Origin: Trebouxia sp. TZW2008
Lineage: Eukaryota > Chlorophyta > Trebouxiophyceae > Trebouxiales > Trebouxiaceae
Assembly (NCBI GenBank): GCA_002118135.1
Contig: BDIU01000286.1
Coordinates: 124,001 to 188,000, forward strand
Reading direction: 5' to 3'
DNA: 64,000 bases
Under the pieces are notes generated by a model that was not told the origin of the DNA, did not search any database, and saw nothing but the letters and a program-made list of their open reading frames with translations. This document shows, piece after piece, positions 12,307 to 24,982 of the stretch. Both the position numbers and the translations under genes were made by a program. The stretch's first letter is position 1; every line of letters starts with the position of its first letter.

Positions 12307-14145
12307 ATTAAGCTTCTCATACCTGTATCTAACTCGAAGGGACTGCATTCAAGAATCAAAGCAAGCAGTCTTGACTTTCTATCATTCATAGATGTGTCGT
12401 CTTGCATTTGGGATTGCAATGTTGCTGCTGCAGCAACATGGCTGTTTGCCTTGCGTCAAGAAACAAAGGGCTGCACTAGACTTACTGTGAGAAATTTGCT
12501 GTAAACTATGCTCAACGGCAGCCTATGCTGCCGGTATGTGTCATTATGCTGGCTGCAATGTGTGCAAATGCACACTGGTGCAGTCAGCATAGATAGTTGT
12601 GCTATTGAAACTTTATGAGCTTACCTGATTCTGTTGTACATAGTGGGCTCTTCATGTCTTATGCTATCTTGGAAGTGAGTAGACCCTTGTAAGACTCATC
12701 AAGCCTTCTCGAGCATAAATGATTGCACCTCTCGAGAACTTTCCATCCCCCAGCTGTGGCATCAATACCTATTTGAAGCAACAGTCAGCAGCGAGTCACA
12801 AGTCAAAGACATCGTTTGCCAGACAGGGCCCAACAAGGCCAAAGCCTTCGTCCATCACCTGCGTCTTACTACAGCGCTTTGAGCTGGACCTGTGTGTCAT
12901 GACAACAAGATTAAATGAGCTGCCTTACTGCCGTTGACCACTGCAGTAGCACATGAAGCAAGCATTGACCAAAGCCCCACACTAAGACACACTTCCTCCT
13001 GTTGATGCTATCTGCTGGTGCGCTGAAAGTGTCATAGGGCGCCATAGGGAACAGCACTCATGAAATGCATGCACATCAGGTCACAGAGTCAGCTGGTTAC
13101 GTTGAAACACCTCGCAATCAGTCCAGACCTAAGATGCGTGCTTCATCAACTTTTGAGTCTAACTGTTTGTTCAGCACAAAAACTGTGTCCCAAGTAAAGA
13201 TATGGCAACAGCAAAACACCTCCAGAAGGTACAAAGAGTTTGAACCCCTCAACCACAAGGCATGTGGCTCATTAATATTTAACTTTGGCAGTTCAAGCTT
13301 GGTTGTGCCACTGAAGACATGGGCAATCAGGTCATCACAAGCAGCTAATGATGCTCTGAATTGGCACTGCAAAGCTCAGCTTGAACTGCATTGCGCATTT
13401 GGCAGTCATGTGATGGTCTAATTGGCTGCAGCAGATCATTGCCCAGCTTCAGTCCAGAAGTCAGCCTTGCCAACAACTCTGTGTGTGCACCTGCAAAACA
13501 GGAACAGCAATGTCACAAGAATGCATCACATTGTTTCACAAACATGCTAAACGCATGGACAGCTTGAAGATGCAAAGGCAAGATCTTGTGACTTAGCATG
13601 CTATGCGTAGCACATGATCACTGCCCAACCCAACTGACCATGGACGCCCAACTGCATGCAAGAAGGATTTGAACTGCGCTGGCAAAGGCAAGCGCATTTT
13701 GCAGGCAGCACTACGGTGAGCTTCTTGTATATGCTGCTGCGGATGCTGGGTTGACGCTGCAGAAGCATGTCTGGGGACATTGACTTGCATTTCAGTCAAT
13801 GTGCATTTGAAAGAAGAAGGCAGTGCTGATTGTGTACCTGTGGTAGCTTGTTGCAGGAGCATCCACCACGCGCAAGCTCTGCTGCAAATGTGAAAGCTGC
13901 CCCCATTGCAGATCAGCAGTAGCTGTTTGCCTGTAGGTGGATGCCTAGCTGGCTGAATGCTCATTCTGCACAGCATGAACAAGGTCTTCAGTGTTTGCCA
14001 AGTGAGCTCACAGCTGATGATGGGAGGCAATACAGTGCTAATCGACACAATGGAGCATCAATGGGCTGGCTTTGCTTGATGGCAACTGTGTATGGTACAA
14101 TATACTCACACAACTAAGAGCTTGTGCTTTAGTTCACATCATTTA
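12307..14145. other. Intergenic, nothing recognised
   Basis: About 1.8 kb between the poly-Asp gene and the 3' end of the Mpv17-like gene. Open frames exist on both strands (for example about 13065-13421 + and 13593-14048 -), but none shows a domain, exon-like borders or a plausible composition. Confidence 0.5.
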
Positions 14146-15108
14146 CTAGACAGCAGCTAAAGCAGTACCTGCTCGACTCAGTTGTGATGGGGATTTGATA
14201 AACTTCCTGACAGGGGTGACAAAGTCCCAGGCATCACTCATCATCTCCTCCATGAGGGAGTCAGGTACAGTGTTCAAGACATTTACAGAGGACTGCAGTG
14301 CTTCATTTGCTTGGTCTGCAATGGGGTCGGCTACACAGTGAAGAGCTGTATGTACGATGTGAGCTGCCACTGTGATGTCATCGTCAGGGAAGGCACAGGG
14401 CCACATGGCTGGATCAGGCAGCAGGAATGAAGCTAAGCTTGCAACATTGGGTGCATGGTTGAGGCTGGAAAGGCACGCGCTCCACAAGGCACTTGTGACA
14501 ATATTTGCCACTCCTTGATGCTGCTTTGGGACACATGAGGCAATCAAGAACCTGGCTGAGGGCCACAGGATGCAGTTTGCTGCTGCTGTGGTCAGGAACT
14601 TGTCCTGGAATGAGGATACCATCAAGCTTGGCTGACCCTGAAGCATCTTTATGACAGCAATTAAGATGCAAACCATGGCAGGCAGCCAGAGCGGGTCAGT
14701 TGGAAAGAACTGGGATGCTACTGATCTGTGGCACTGTGATGGCGATATTGGTTGGTGTGACTCTTTTGGTCGTGCTTGTAAGAGAGTGCTGTACAGGCCA
14801 AGCTGGAAACTGCTGCGGAGATCAGGGACGCCGTCCACTAAAATCTGACCCAAGGCATCTCCAATGGCGGACCCAACTCCGTGACTCAACGCTTGTGCGG
14901 CATGCGTTGTCTTGAACGGTGTCTTTGATGCAGATGAACTGGATTGGCACAAGGCAGCAGCAGGCGCAGCGCAGTGTGACCGCGTGAACGAAGGCGACAC
15001 ACGCTTGTGACAGATAGGTGCACTTCTGCTAGCGAGAGGGCGAGTAGCAGTTGTGCTTGCAAAGTGTTTCGGATGAAGTGTTTGAAAAGTTGCGACTGAT
15101 CTGAACAT
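14146..15108 (-). CDS. Mpv17/PMP22 family membrane protein, plastid or mitochondrial
   Basis: An intronless reading frame of 320 residues, counted from the Met at 15108. The frame extends to another Met at 15192. I prefer the internal Met because it begins a Ser/Thr/Arg/Ala-rich, acid-poor stretch of about 70 residues typical of an organelle presequence. Family marks: GSAIGDALGQ (usual form GD.l.Q) near the first helix, a hydrophobic helix around LWLPAMVCILIAVIK, and the C-terminal block NCILWPSARFLIASCVPKQH followed by SALWSACLS, matching the family pattern of WP, then VP, then W..YLS. The classical Trp and Tyr of that block are partly replaced, so it is a divergent member. Members sit in mitochondrial, peroxisomal or plastid membranes, and their transport role is unsettled. 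It is divergent from IFT54, with about 400 bp between start codons. Confidence 0.7.
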   Translation of the reverse strand: MFRSVATFQTLHPKHFASTTATRPLASRSAPICHKRVSPSFTRSHCAAPAAALCQSSSSASKTPFKTTHAAQALSHGVGSAIGDALGQILVDGVPDLRSSFQLGLYSTLLQARPKESHQPISPSQCHRSVASQFFPTDPLWLPAMVCILIAVIKMLQGQPSLMVSSFQDKFLTTAAANCILWPSARFLIASCVPKQHQGVANIVTSALWSACLSSLNHAPNVASLASFLLPDPAMWPCAFPDDDITVAAHIVHTALHCVADPIADQANEALQSSVNVLNTVPDSLMEEMMSDAWDFVTPVRKFIKSPSQLSRAGTALAAV

Positions 15109-15516
15109 CTTGATCGACAGGAGTAAACCCCGATCGCTGCGATGGAATGCTGCGATGCTGCTCCATATCTTTGTACCAACAAAAATGTGCACAGGCCGTC
15201 CATTAGGCCTGGGCGCAGCTGCAACAGGCTCGGTGCAGGTTCTGCCAGAGACCGTCGGTAGCTATGCCTGAAGCTCAAGCAGGAAGCTTCACCATAGCAG
15301 GATCATCAAAATTTGTCATGATCAGTGATGATCGCAATAGTGCCGCCCGGCAAGCACCTTGTTGCATGTGTGAGTCCACGCGGCAAGTGACATACACCTA
15401 TCAACCGCATCACCTAGATCGCTGCATGGTCAGCTTGTGCGAAACATTGGCGCCCACATGCAAAGTATCCTTGCATCCACAAGCCTTGCACACTCAGCCT
15501 GTCTCACTTGAGCTCG
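15109..15516. promoter_or_regulatory. Putative bidirectional promoter, Mpv17-like / IFT54
   Basis: The 408 bp separating the two divergent start codons must hold both promoters. No TATA box or other motif stands out. Confidence 0.4.
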
Positions 15517-18500
15517 ATGAGCGATAACTTCTGGGAAGCGACTCAACATGCATTGCAAGGAGAACGGCCGCTTGTGAAAAGGCCCAAACTGACGGAAGCT
15601 TTGCTCAAGAAGCCTCCATTTCGGTTTCTGCACGATGTGATCAGTGAGGTAGCTATTGTGATCGAGCGCTGCTCGGTGTACGCTGTTGCGGTACACTCCT
15701 GAAGGTTTGATGCGGGGCGCAGGTACAAAGGAATACAGCATTTGCAGCTGGTCTTTACAGTGACACAGAGCTGGATGCCAAGGCCATCCAGGTATGATCA
15801 GCCATAGGGAGCCCCAGTCAGCATATGCAGCAAGGCAGAGAGCTTTGACTGTTCTGCAGGACAAGGAGAGCAAAATGGCTTATCTGCAGAAGATGATTGA
15901 CTTTGTCAGCAGCGCTCTTGGGGAGCAAGTGCCGGCCAAGCCCGCCAAAGTACATATGTCATCATGCATGTGTCTGCTTTGACCATCATTAGCAAATCAA
16001 AGCCTCAACCCACAGTTGCCTGTATGTTTTGCTATGCATGACAGCAACACTGTTTGCAGATTGTCGCTGGTTTAGAGCCAGAGCTGACAAACCAGTTTCT
16101 GCTCATGCTGGCGCGTGCAGCAGCAGGCTCAACGCCACAGGTAATAGATGAGCTGCCTGTTCATGCATATGGCACAAAAAGCAGTAACATGACAGGCAGC
16201 AGGTGGCTTGCAGAGTGTACAAAGCTCTCAAGCATCAGCCGCTGCGCAAGTCATGCCTGGTTTGTCAGACTCTGTGCAACCACTTGCAAGCAGCTCTGCG
16301 ATGCAACAAGATGCCGCTCAAGCTACAACTTTGTCCCCAGAGCAGCAAACATACAGTACAGACATGCAGGTGAGCTGTGTGCAAAAGTTGCTGTAGAGCG
16401 ATCCACACTGTGGCTGTTTGACACTGCAACGAGAATGATGCATGATACTGCAACAATGCTGATGCCTCACAGGGTGCCGCTCAGCAGGCCACTAACAGTC
16501 AAGCTGGTGCTGCGCAAGCTTCTTCCAATCAGCACCGCCAGTCAGAATCAGCTCCATTGCCCGCGCTTTCGCCACCAGATCAGAGTGCTGCCAGTATGAG
16601 TGCAACAAGTCATCAGCACAGACCAACAAGACACGCGCCTCAGCAGCCTGACGCTCAAGGTGCTACCTGCTGCTCTGCCAGTCTAATACCTGACCATATT
16701 TTGCCATGTGCTGTCCCACAGGCATAATCTTGCTTCTACTCACATCTCACCTGTTGTATAGAAAACATTTGCCAGTATGCCGTCATCAGCACGGCTTTGT
16801 CTGAGTATAAATAGCTTGCAACTTGGGCATGCATGTACCCCTCAAGCCACAAAATTGTTTTCATCAGTTCAACTGCTGCAATAAAGGGACACCATCATTG
16901 GCTGCATTGGAAAGCCACCAGGAGTCTTGAGGAGCAGCTGCAGCTTCAGTGACGAGACAGCTGCCTGATTGGGCATGCCTGTCTTGCACAAAGTCACAAG
17001 CCCCTACTGATGTTGCAGGCACACCATCAGCAACTGCAGTGGACAGCCAACGGGAGGCTGGGCAAGCAGCTGCAGCTTCAGAGACAAGACAGCTATCAGA
17101 GCCAGGACCTTCTGGGATGGCAAGCCAACTGTCTGAGGCAGGACCTGCTGGAATGGCAGCACCTCCTGTGCAGCGCCCACTGGCCAGCAGGCCTGAGAGG
17201 CCCACATCTGCCCGCAGAGGGCCCCCAAAGCTGCCTCAGGCTGGGTCTGCAGGTGCAGGTTCTGTCAGTCAGTCAATCAGTCCATCAATCAATCAATCAG
17301 TCCAAGAACCGTGCATTAACACTCTCCTAGACACGTGTTTTCCGCAACCCGAAAGGCATTATGTCAGGCGTACTGATGCACTGCAATGTGCTGGTGTAAA
17401 GATGCTCTGATGCACTACTGAAAGGCTGAAACAATTGATGCATCATTGGCATGCCGACAACGTTCGTATATGCAGAATTGAAGTCTGTTACCACTGCACA
17501 TGTACACTACCATTGCATGCTTGCTGATTCATGTATTGTCAGTCCAAGCATCACAGCTGTGCCACTTGCATTGATGAGCAATATTTACAATCAAAATGCT
17601 GATCAACATGGCTAAGAATTTTTGACTGCTGCTGCTGCAGCTGGCCGGCCTCAGACGCCAAGCAACGGCACTTGCAGACCAGGCACGTCATCAGGGCGTG
17701 CAGGCACAGCCCTGAGGCAGTCACTGCCAAGTGCCCCTGCTGCACAGACACAGCAGGTGCCTATCATTAGTGCCACACCTCTTGAGCTACTATGCTGTCT
17801 GACGTGATGGCAATCAGATTACCTAGATCGCAGACTGCATCTGCGTCCTTAATTGCAACAACACGCTCTGCTGAATACTTTGATCAAAGGCCGTATTATC
17901 TCTTGCACTGAAAGGATATCATACAGCATGTAAAAGCAGTCTGTGCATGTCTCTACTGTGTGTGTCACATGAAAGCGTGTGCAAAGCCAAGCTTGTGATC
18001 ACTTGATGTGCATGCCAGTCCATCTAGTCTAAATGAATGCATCCAATGTCAGCTTACAAGAGTGTGTCAATATGTAGGAGGCGACTACAAGCAGCAGTGA
18101 GGCACCCACAGGTGCAAGGCAGACCATCACATCGGCTAGGGCTGGGCTGCCACTACTACCTGGAGCCCGCCCTGCCTCTGCAGGCCTCAAGAGACCGGCA
18201 TCTGCAGCAGGTGATGCTCTTTCAGACAGTGCTGATATGCCTTCTGAACATCAATGCTGTTAGCAAGGTTTGATGAAGACCTGCAGCCAAGTCGTCAGAG
18301 CACTGCATCTGAATGTCAGCTAGAGCTGGGCTACCACAGCTACCTGAAGCACGTCCAGCCTCTGCAGACCTGACACGACCAGCATGTGCACCAGGTGAGG
18401 CTCTTCTAAACAGTACAAAGTACTGCTTGATCGTCATCAGCATGAACCTTGGGCCAAATTTTATGAAGCTTATACTGACTGCATCCTCCTTGAATTGCAT

Positions 18501-21500
18501 TTCACCAAGTGGACCTGACATGCGACATCTCATGACAAGGCATCAAAGGCATGTGGCTGTCAGTGAATTGGGAGCATCATATTTGAGTATTGCAACAGTA
18601 TGTACATGACTGCATTGGCTCCTAATGCTGTACAGACAGGACATCTAGAACTGCACATTGTGTGAGCTGAACATAACGCAGCTAGGCAGCTGCAATGTCC
18701 TCAGCTGCATCCGCCAAGCATAACTTGGGATATGTATGCAACGCACTTCATCAGGCTATCACTGTTGCATTGTATCCCGGTGAGCTGCAAGAAGTGCAAG
18801 CCACAATATACCTGCATGTTGCATGCTTGTGAGAAACAATCAAGATGCACCTTCTTAGTGCCATGAGCAGCTTGCTCATCATTTAGCATATCACAAACAG
18901 CGGCCTATCTTGATTCAAGAAAGCCATTGCTCAAGTGGCTCTATGGCATTTGAGTATGAACATGTGCTGGCTCTCATTGAGGAAGGACTGAACAAGAGGA
19001 CGACACAGATGTGCTGGTGGGAACATGTCTGCTCAGTGTACTCTGCCTTGACCAAGAGTGTGTCAGCAGGCCAACAAGCCAGAATCTGGCTCCTGGTGGC
19101 CTTGCCTGTACTGTGACCAACATTGTGTCAGCAGAGCGTCAAGCTAGTGTGACTCTCATCAAGGAAGGGATGCCTCCAAACAACTCTGTCCAAAGCCATG
19201 TTCTGCCAACACTGATTTTTCCCATGTGTCAGCAGGTCGCCAAGCCAGCGTGGCTCTCATAGAGGAAGGGGCTGAGCAGAAGGATGACACAGACGTGCTG
19301 GTGGTCACAGAGGCCCTGCCCTCCACTGCACGCTCTGCTGCCCAGGGCACTTCTGGCCAAGGGGCCTTGGTGCGCAACATCCTGGAGGCAGAGAAGACTC
19401 TGCAGGCATGCTTCTTCATCACATTTTGCAGTGTAGATTTCAGTAGGTCTCTTTTCCGATGGCTGAGATTTTATGTTGGACACACCATTTGAACAGACCC
19501 TTGACTTTGGATCGTTCGATAGTTGGATGAGACAAGGTATGCATGCATGTCAGGCAGGTGCAGTGAGCCAAGTAAGGTAATTCTAGAGAGCGCCACCTGG
19601 ACTATGAATGTTTACAGATGTTGTCGCTGCTGCTATCTGGTTGTCAGTACTGAGGCCAGGCGACAGCGTCTTGGACCAGACCTCTGCACGAAACCAAACT
19701 CAAAGCTCATTGAAGCTGGCTTTGTCGATTCCAACACACATCAGGACAACAAACCCTGTGCACTGCAATCACACTTCATGCTCAACACAATCTGACTCAA
19801 CTGTCAACTGTCAACTGTCATGCCTCTCTCCTCCTCCATTGGCCCACCACAATCAGTGTGGGTAGCAAACACAAAGTTGCACATGTGGTGTTCTTTCAAG
19901 AGAGGCAGCATTTGGCTGCAGGATCAGCAACAGCGATGGACAAGCGTCAAGCAGATACCATACGGCAAAGGGTCACCAGCTCCTGTGCTACATGTCAACT
20001 GTCTGCCAACAAGCTGTCATCAACGTCATCAAGTACATGTAAAAGCTCAGTACCCTTGTAGATATATACAGGCCTTGCAAGCTTATAGCGTTGTCTGCAG
20101 GAGCAAGCAAGCGAGGACGGCACAGTAGGGGAGCAGCAAGGCACCGGCATTGTGCTGAGGCGCAAGAAGAAGAGCGATAGCAGTAGCCCCACAAAGGCTG
20201 GGGATGCCCTGGCCATTGCAGATTTGGTGCAGAAGCTGTGCCAGGTGCGCTGTGTCAAGTGCATGCTGTGTCTGATCATGATCATCATCATTGTCATGCT
20301 TGCTAGTAAAATTCTGAGACCTTGCCAGGTGCATGCAGAAGCAGCAAACGTCTCCGACTGATTGCTGCTGTTGCCTTCTATCTTGACTGCTGGATGATAG
20401 TGCTGTACTGGCTTCGCTTTACAATAAGAAATACTAGAGTGCATATCTTTGCAGCATGTTTGACTGAGATTGATGCACTAAGCAGTGTCGCTACTGACGT
20501 GATGTGTGCTTGCGCAAACCTGCTGACACATGCATGCTGTGAGCGCATCTAGTTGCCGTTAGCCTTGAGTAACAGGATCATCTGCTCAAGGCTGCATCAG
20601 AAACTTCAGGCTGCTTGCCTTCATGCACTGTGCGCATAACATGCTGATGAATCCAGCTCATTTTGCCTACAGCTATCAAATCTTGCAACGACCTTTGAGG
20701 AACTCAGACTTGATCTGTTTGAAAACAACATTCCGGCCGTCAAGACTGCAAAGTCGCATCGCTGCTGCAGAGCACAAACCCTTTGGCTAAGTGCATGGAG
20801 CACCTCCAAGAGGATGTTGAGACCATGGCTGCAGAACTGGCCTTCTGGGCTGATGAACGCAAACGCTATCAGGTGAGGGCCATCTTGATTGTTGCATTCT
20901 TGTCACATGCACACAGCCTCTAGGCAGGGGTCATTCTCCATGCTGCCTTTTTGTCATTTATACACGGATACCTAGCCACTCATCCACAATTGGGACCTTC
21001 ATGTCAAAGCACATGTCTGGCTGTTGCGGCAGAGCACATCGCGAATACTAAATTAGTCTGTGATGGCGTGCTTGACTGCAACATTTGTTCTGCATGCAAA
21101 GATAGCATCTGCATGAGCAGACACACAGGTGCTTGGGATTGGACAAACTAGCATTCGCACCTGCACTCAGAGCATCACAAGAAATGTTGCATGCATGCTT
21201 GCAATGTGAATATATCACGAGCCATGACATGTACATGCATCGTAGACAGTGTAGCCATGACAGCTTCAGTTTTTATGGCTAAACAGGACAAATGTATTTA
21301 GTGGGCTCCTTGGCTTCTAATTTCTCTAAGGGTCAGCTTGTCAGCAAATGTGCTTGCTGCATGGTGCTTGCAGGACAAGCTGGCAAAGCAGCAGTTAGCT
21401 GATGATGTTGCTGAGCATCAAGGGAAGCTGTCAGATCTGGACAGCCAAGCAGAAGCTGCTGAGCAGCGGATCCTGTCACTCAAGAAGACAGTGCTACAAA

Positions 21501-21550
21501 ACGATACAATCATCAAGAGGTTGATCAGGATGTCAGTTGGTGCCAACTAA
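15517..21550 (+). CDS. IFT54: Intraflagellar transport protein IFT54 (TRAF3IP1 homologue)
   Basis: IFT54 is an IFT-B subunit whose N-terminal calponin-homology-like domain binds tubulin and whose C-terminal coiled coil binds IFT20. The N-terminus (exons 15517-15648, 15723-15791, 15860-15949, 16060-16140) carries [41 protein letters not shown] and [16 protein letters not shown], all close to animal and algal IFT54. A long disordered linker follows (16214-16369, 16473-16659 and further exons to about 18400), including SAR-GPPK/AGLP modules. The C-terminus is again clear: [14 protein letters not shown] (19236-19405, GC donor), LRRKKKSD and VQKLCQ (20101-20244), [19 protein letters not shown] (20771-20872) and a final coiled-coil exon (21374-21550). 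Phases close within each block; exon choice between 16660 and 19236 is unresolved because of repeated exons. TGTAA lies 75 nt after the stop. Confidence 0.88.
17207..18393 (+). repeat. Repeated SAR-(A/R)-G-P/L-P exon module in the IFT54 linker
   Basis: Three copies of a module encoding S-A-R-x-G-(P/L)-P followed by a Pro/Ala/Arg-rich stretch lie at about 17207-17257, 18151-18211 and 18313-18393. The last two end in donors GTGATG and GTGAGG. The copies share SARAGLP, ARPASA and RPA. Between them sits a tetranucleotide tract (CAGT/CAAT) at about 17262-17304. Confidence 0.75.
18955..19300 (+). repeat. Repeated exon start preceding the IFT54 C-terminal block
   Basis: The start of exon 19236-19405 (GTGTCAGCAGGTCGCCAAGC, then a segment encoding ALIEEG) has imperfect upstream copies at about 18955-19025 (LALIEEGL and matching downstream bases GACGACACAGATGTGCTGGTGG), 19065-19095 and 19128-19170 ([14 protein letters not shown]). 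Only the rightmost copy continues into the conserved GALVRNIL block. Confidence 0.75.
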
Positions 21551-21623
21551 GCTGAAATGATAATGGATGCATGCTCATGTATTGTGAGCTTGGCATGGCT
21601 TTGGGAGCCTGCAGCTTTTGATG

Positions 21624-21628
21624 TGTAA
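21624..21628 (+). promoter_or_regulatory. TGTAA polyadenylation signal, IFT54
   Basis: The chlorophyte-type signal lies 73 nt downstream of the stop at 21550. Confidence 0.5.
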
Positions 21629-22135
21629 CAGTTTCACCGGTCGTTGTTTCGTTATACCTGGCAGTACTGACACAGTGTGCTAAATCTGCAACTGCCTGTC
21701 ACCACTTGAGCATCATGTCATCCGCTTTCAGATAGTCTTTTACTGGATTACCGGTACGTGCAAACTGCGTATGATGTTCGATGATTGTGGCCTGCAAAGG
21801 GCAGCACATATATTGCTGGCTATTGCTGCACAGCCAACACAGACTTGATTGTAGTCTCTGAAAGGCCAACAGAGTTGAGTTGATAGGCCATTTGCCAAGG
21901 CAAAATGGCGTAACCCCGATAGGTCAAATCTGTGTCACCAGCGCTCATAGCAGACTTCGAGAACTCAAAGTTTGAGTCAAATGCGGCATTTCGCAAGCTG
22001 ATCAATGTCAAACGTGCGTGCATCCGTCTGATTGGCAAACTTGCTGCCTCTCTGTACTTCAGGGGAAAGCACTGGCACAGACTCGCATAGTCAAGATCGC
22101 TGAGCAGTCCTACATTCAGATCACTGCGCACCTGC
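21629..22135. other. Intergenic IFT54-MOC1, nothing recognised
   Basis: About 500 bp without a supportable gene. It should include the MOC1 promoter; no clear motif. Confidence 0.45.
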
Positions 22136-23973
22136 ATGTGCTACGCCTATGCGCACGTCCAGCTCCCAACTTTGATAAAGGCAACACGCTACATTGCTCA
22201 GCCAACCAGCCTGAAGGCTTGGCGCAATCGGCTTGAATCCCGCCACGCCCCGGGTTACTTGAGTTTGACCAACGCTGGTGCGTCAGTGCTTGCCCTGGTA
22301 TGTTGGCAGCGTTTTCAATACAGGTCTTGATCCGCATGTGTGCTCTGTGTAGCCCTGCGCCAGTTGAGCACCGAGGCCCCCTCGAAGACACTGCCCAAAG
22401 TCAGCAAGAGCCTCAGCAAACAGGATTTGCAAAGGCTTCTTGCCACTGAACCACTCAATCAGACTGAGCCAAGCAGGCGGAGCCACAAATGCAGCAGCAT
22501 ATGTGTGCTTGGCATAGATCCAGATACTGGTGGCGCCATTGCTGTGATGCAGTGGGACATGCCCTCTGATGGTCTCCAACTGCAGCTTCAAGATGCAAAC
22601 ATCACAATACATGATATGCCTCTTGTAACTGCAGCCATTGGCAAGAGGGTTCAAAGGTGAAACACTGTGCTTGGTGACCCCCTGCAAGTTAGAAAAACAA
22701 GTTTGAATCTACCATGCTGATTGGCGTTATCACCTAAAAGCAGAGCAGCAAAGCATGCTTCAAGTGTGTAGCTGACAGCATTGTCAGCTGCGTGCATAGT
22801 TGCTGAGCATTTTGAATTGTACTGACATCATCATTTGCCATACACATGACAAGATCTGCCTGTCAGCTTCACAGTGCCCTTCAAATGGGAGCTGTTGCTG
22901 ATTGATGTCATGCATAAAAGAGGCCTCAAGCACATCATTCATGTCTTGCTTGTATCTGCATTTATCACAGATAAAGGCAGCCAGGAGCCTCACAAGGCGA
23001 ATCACAGCAATCTGTTGCTGTTCTGCAGACAAATTGATCCATTGGCACTAGCCAAGTTGGTGAGCAGTCTTGACCTCTCACCCTCAACAGAGATCAGAGC
23101 CGTTTTGGAGCAACCTGTGCCAAACGCACTGAATGGCAAATGGAGTTGGTTCAGCGCTGGCTACAACAGTGGCATATGGAAAGGCGTACTGATGTCTTTT
23201 GGCGTGCCCTTTGAAACTGTACCAGCCAATGTGTGGAAAACAGATATGCAGCTCAGAAAGGCTGGCAAGGAGGGCAGCCGATTGCTTGCACAGGAGCTGC
23301 TGCCGCAGACACATTCTCAGCTCAAGTATGTCCGATGCACGCCTGCAACCTCATGCATTTGCCTGGAGCACGTAACTCAAAGCAAGACCCTGCTTGACTG
23401 TGCTCACCACCACATATATAGGTCTTGCGGATGTGACTTGTAGTCGGAAGCCTGCTTGCGTATGCTTGCAACATTGATCTGTTTACAGAGCAGGCATGTT
23501 CAATCACAATGGTGCCGTCTCTCATTCACTTGCGAATTGCATGCACAGGGCAAGCATGAATGTTGCGTGTAAGTTTGCTCCTGAGCGTTGTCGCTGATAC
23601 GTCATTTCCAGATCATCAAGCATGACTGCCTTTGCATGTTGCATCATTCCACCATCTACAAGACCCTCAAAGCCTGTTGCAATCTTCTGGTTCTGTTCAA
23701 TCTTGCTACCCTATTGTCTATCAAGCCATCCACTCTTAAGCAAGGGAGCAAATTTTCATCACAGTTGGCAAGGACTTTGTCAATTGTGGCTGCTGCAGGA
23801 GGAAGAAGGATCACGGCAGGGCAGAGGCTTTGCTCCTGGCTGCTTGGGGCATAGGGGTGCGCCGCAGCCCTCCTGCCTCAGCACAGGCTGAGCTCATTGA
23901 TGACTCTCTGGAAGACTCAGTGGATGAGCTGGAAGATGCTGACCTTGAAGAAAATTTACAGCCTTGCATTTGA
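22136..23973 (+). CDS. MOC1: MOC1-type chloroplast Holliday-junction resolvase
   Basis: Four exons close to 308 residues: 22136-22297, 22364-22656, 23029-23325 and 23799-23973. MOC1 is the plant and algal plastid resolvase (RNase H-like/RuvC fold) that cuts four-way junctions and allows chloroplast nucleoids to segregate. Visible marks: the first catalytic Asp in CVLGIDPDTGGAIAVMQWD, the second acidic residue in AVLEQPVPNALNGKWSWFS with GYNSGIWKGVL after it, the TVPANVWKTDMQL segment, and the last catalytic region KRKKDHGRAEALLLAAWG, which is split across the last intron and restored exactly by splicing. The tail is acidic (DSLEDSVDELEDADLEENL). The first exon is less certain: the chosen ATG gives a basic, acid-poor leader with Tyr and Leu, acceptable as a plastid presequence, but another start is possible. 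The acceptor of exon 2 at 22363 was chosen because phase closes. Confidence 0.88.
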
Positions 23974-24982
23974 TACATGCTTACGTGCAAGCTTGCATAT
24001 CAATGCTGAACTTGACAGCCATGCCACAACAGATGAGAACACCCATATATTCAACAAAGAACAAAAATTCTGCAAAATCGGCTGTATCGACTTAGCTGCA
24101 TGCAGTTTGCATCAAATGAAAATTCTTCTGCATACATCATGAATCAGGGCGACATCTCTTTTGGAGGAAAGTGTGCCTCTTTAGCAGAGCCAGTGGCTTC
24201 CAGAGGGAACGAAGCTTTTCTAACTTCTGCCAATACTCGACTGGTCAAGTTTGGAGGCACTTTTGTGAAGTGATTCTCAATTTCCATGCTACCGGTCATG
24301 ATCATTACACGTGTAAGCTTTTATATCCTCTGAAGTTGTTGGCAGCACCTATAGCTAGAACTGAGGACAGCATAGATGTAAAGAGTGCTGATGCCCTGAA
24401 TCACACATAGGTCAAAGCCTTCCAGTCTACCGTCATGCCAGTTTGAAAAGTTATGTTCATCTCATCACACAACACACGTCTATGAAATGTATTTGAGTCC
24501 ACGTGGACTTGAGAGGCATTTCAAGGTGTGCAAGGCACCTAAAGATTGCGCCTTGATCGTGTTGCACACAAACGATAGAAAGACTTACATCTTAGCCTGA
24601 CAATGCAGACCACCCAGCCCAGCACAGCTACACAATCCTGGAGAACTTGCAACAAAACCACGCTAACAAACCATGAATTGAATTTTCTCTGTTGCGCAAT
24701 GGTAGATCTGCCAAGCACAGTTGTCTGCAAGCCACAACAAAGAGCTGCTCGAGAAAGCAGATGCACACAGCTCGTTGTCAGACACTGATGTTGACAGCAG
24801 CATAGAGAATTTGTGCGCTGCTAGCAGACTGCTGCACCCCTGCAATTACAAAGACTACTACACCCAACACACACAAGCCTTCAAGTATCAACATAAAGCT
24901 GTAGCGCACAGTCATCAACGGCCTGTTGTGACGCTTAGGCGAAGCCTTGTCTCTTCAAATAACGTCAACACCCAAACACATT
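23974..24982. other. Convergent intergenic region MOC1 / otubain
   Basis: About 1 kb between two convergent stop codons. Apart from two possible TGTAA signals (24378-24382 on + and 24846-24850 on -), I see nothing. Confidence 0.45.
24846..24850 (-). promoter_or_regulatory. TGTAA polyadenylation signal, otubain gene
   Basis: Minus-strand TGTAA 133 nt beyond the stop codon of the otubain-like gene. Confidence 0.4.

Noticed and set aside
13065..13421. 118-codon plus-strand frame
   Set aside because: No domain or splice context, and the opposite strand is equally open.
13593..14048. 151-codon minus-strand frame
   Set aside because: No recognisable motif, biased His/Cys/Gln composition typical of this TGCA-rich DNA, and no partner exons.
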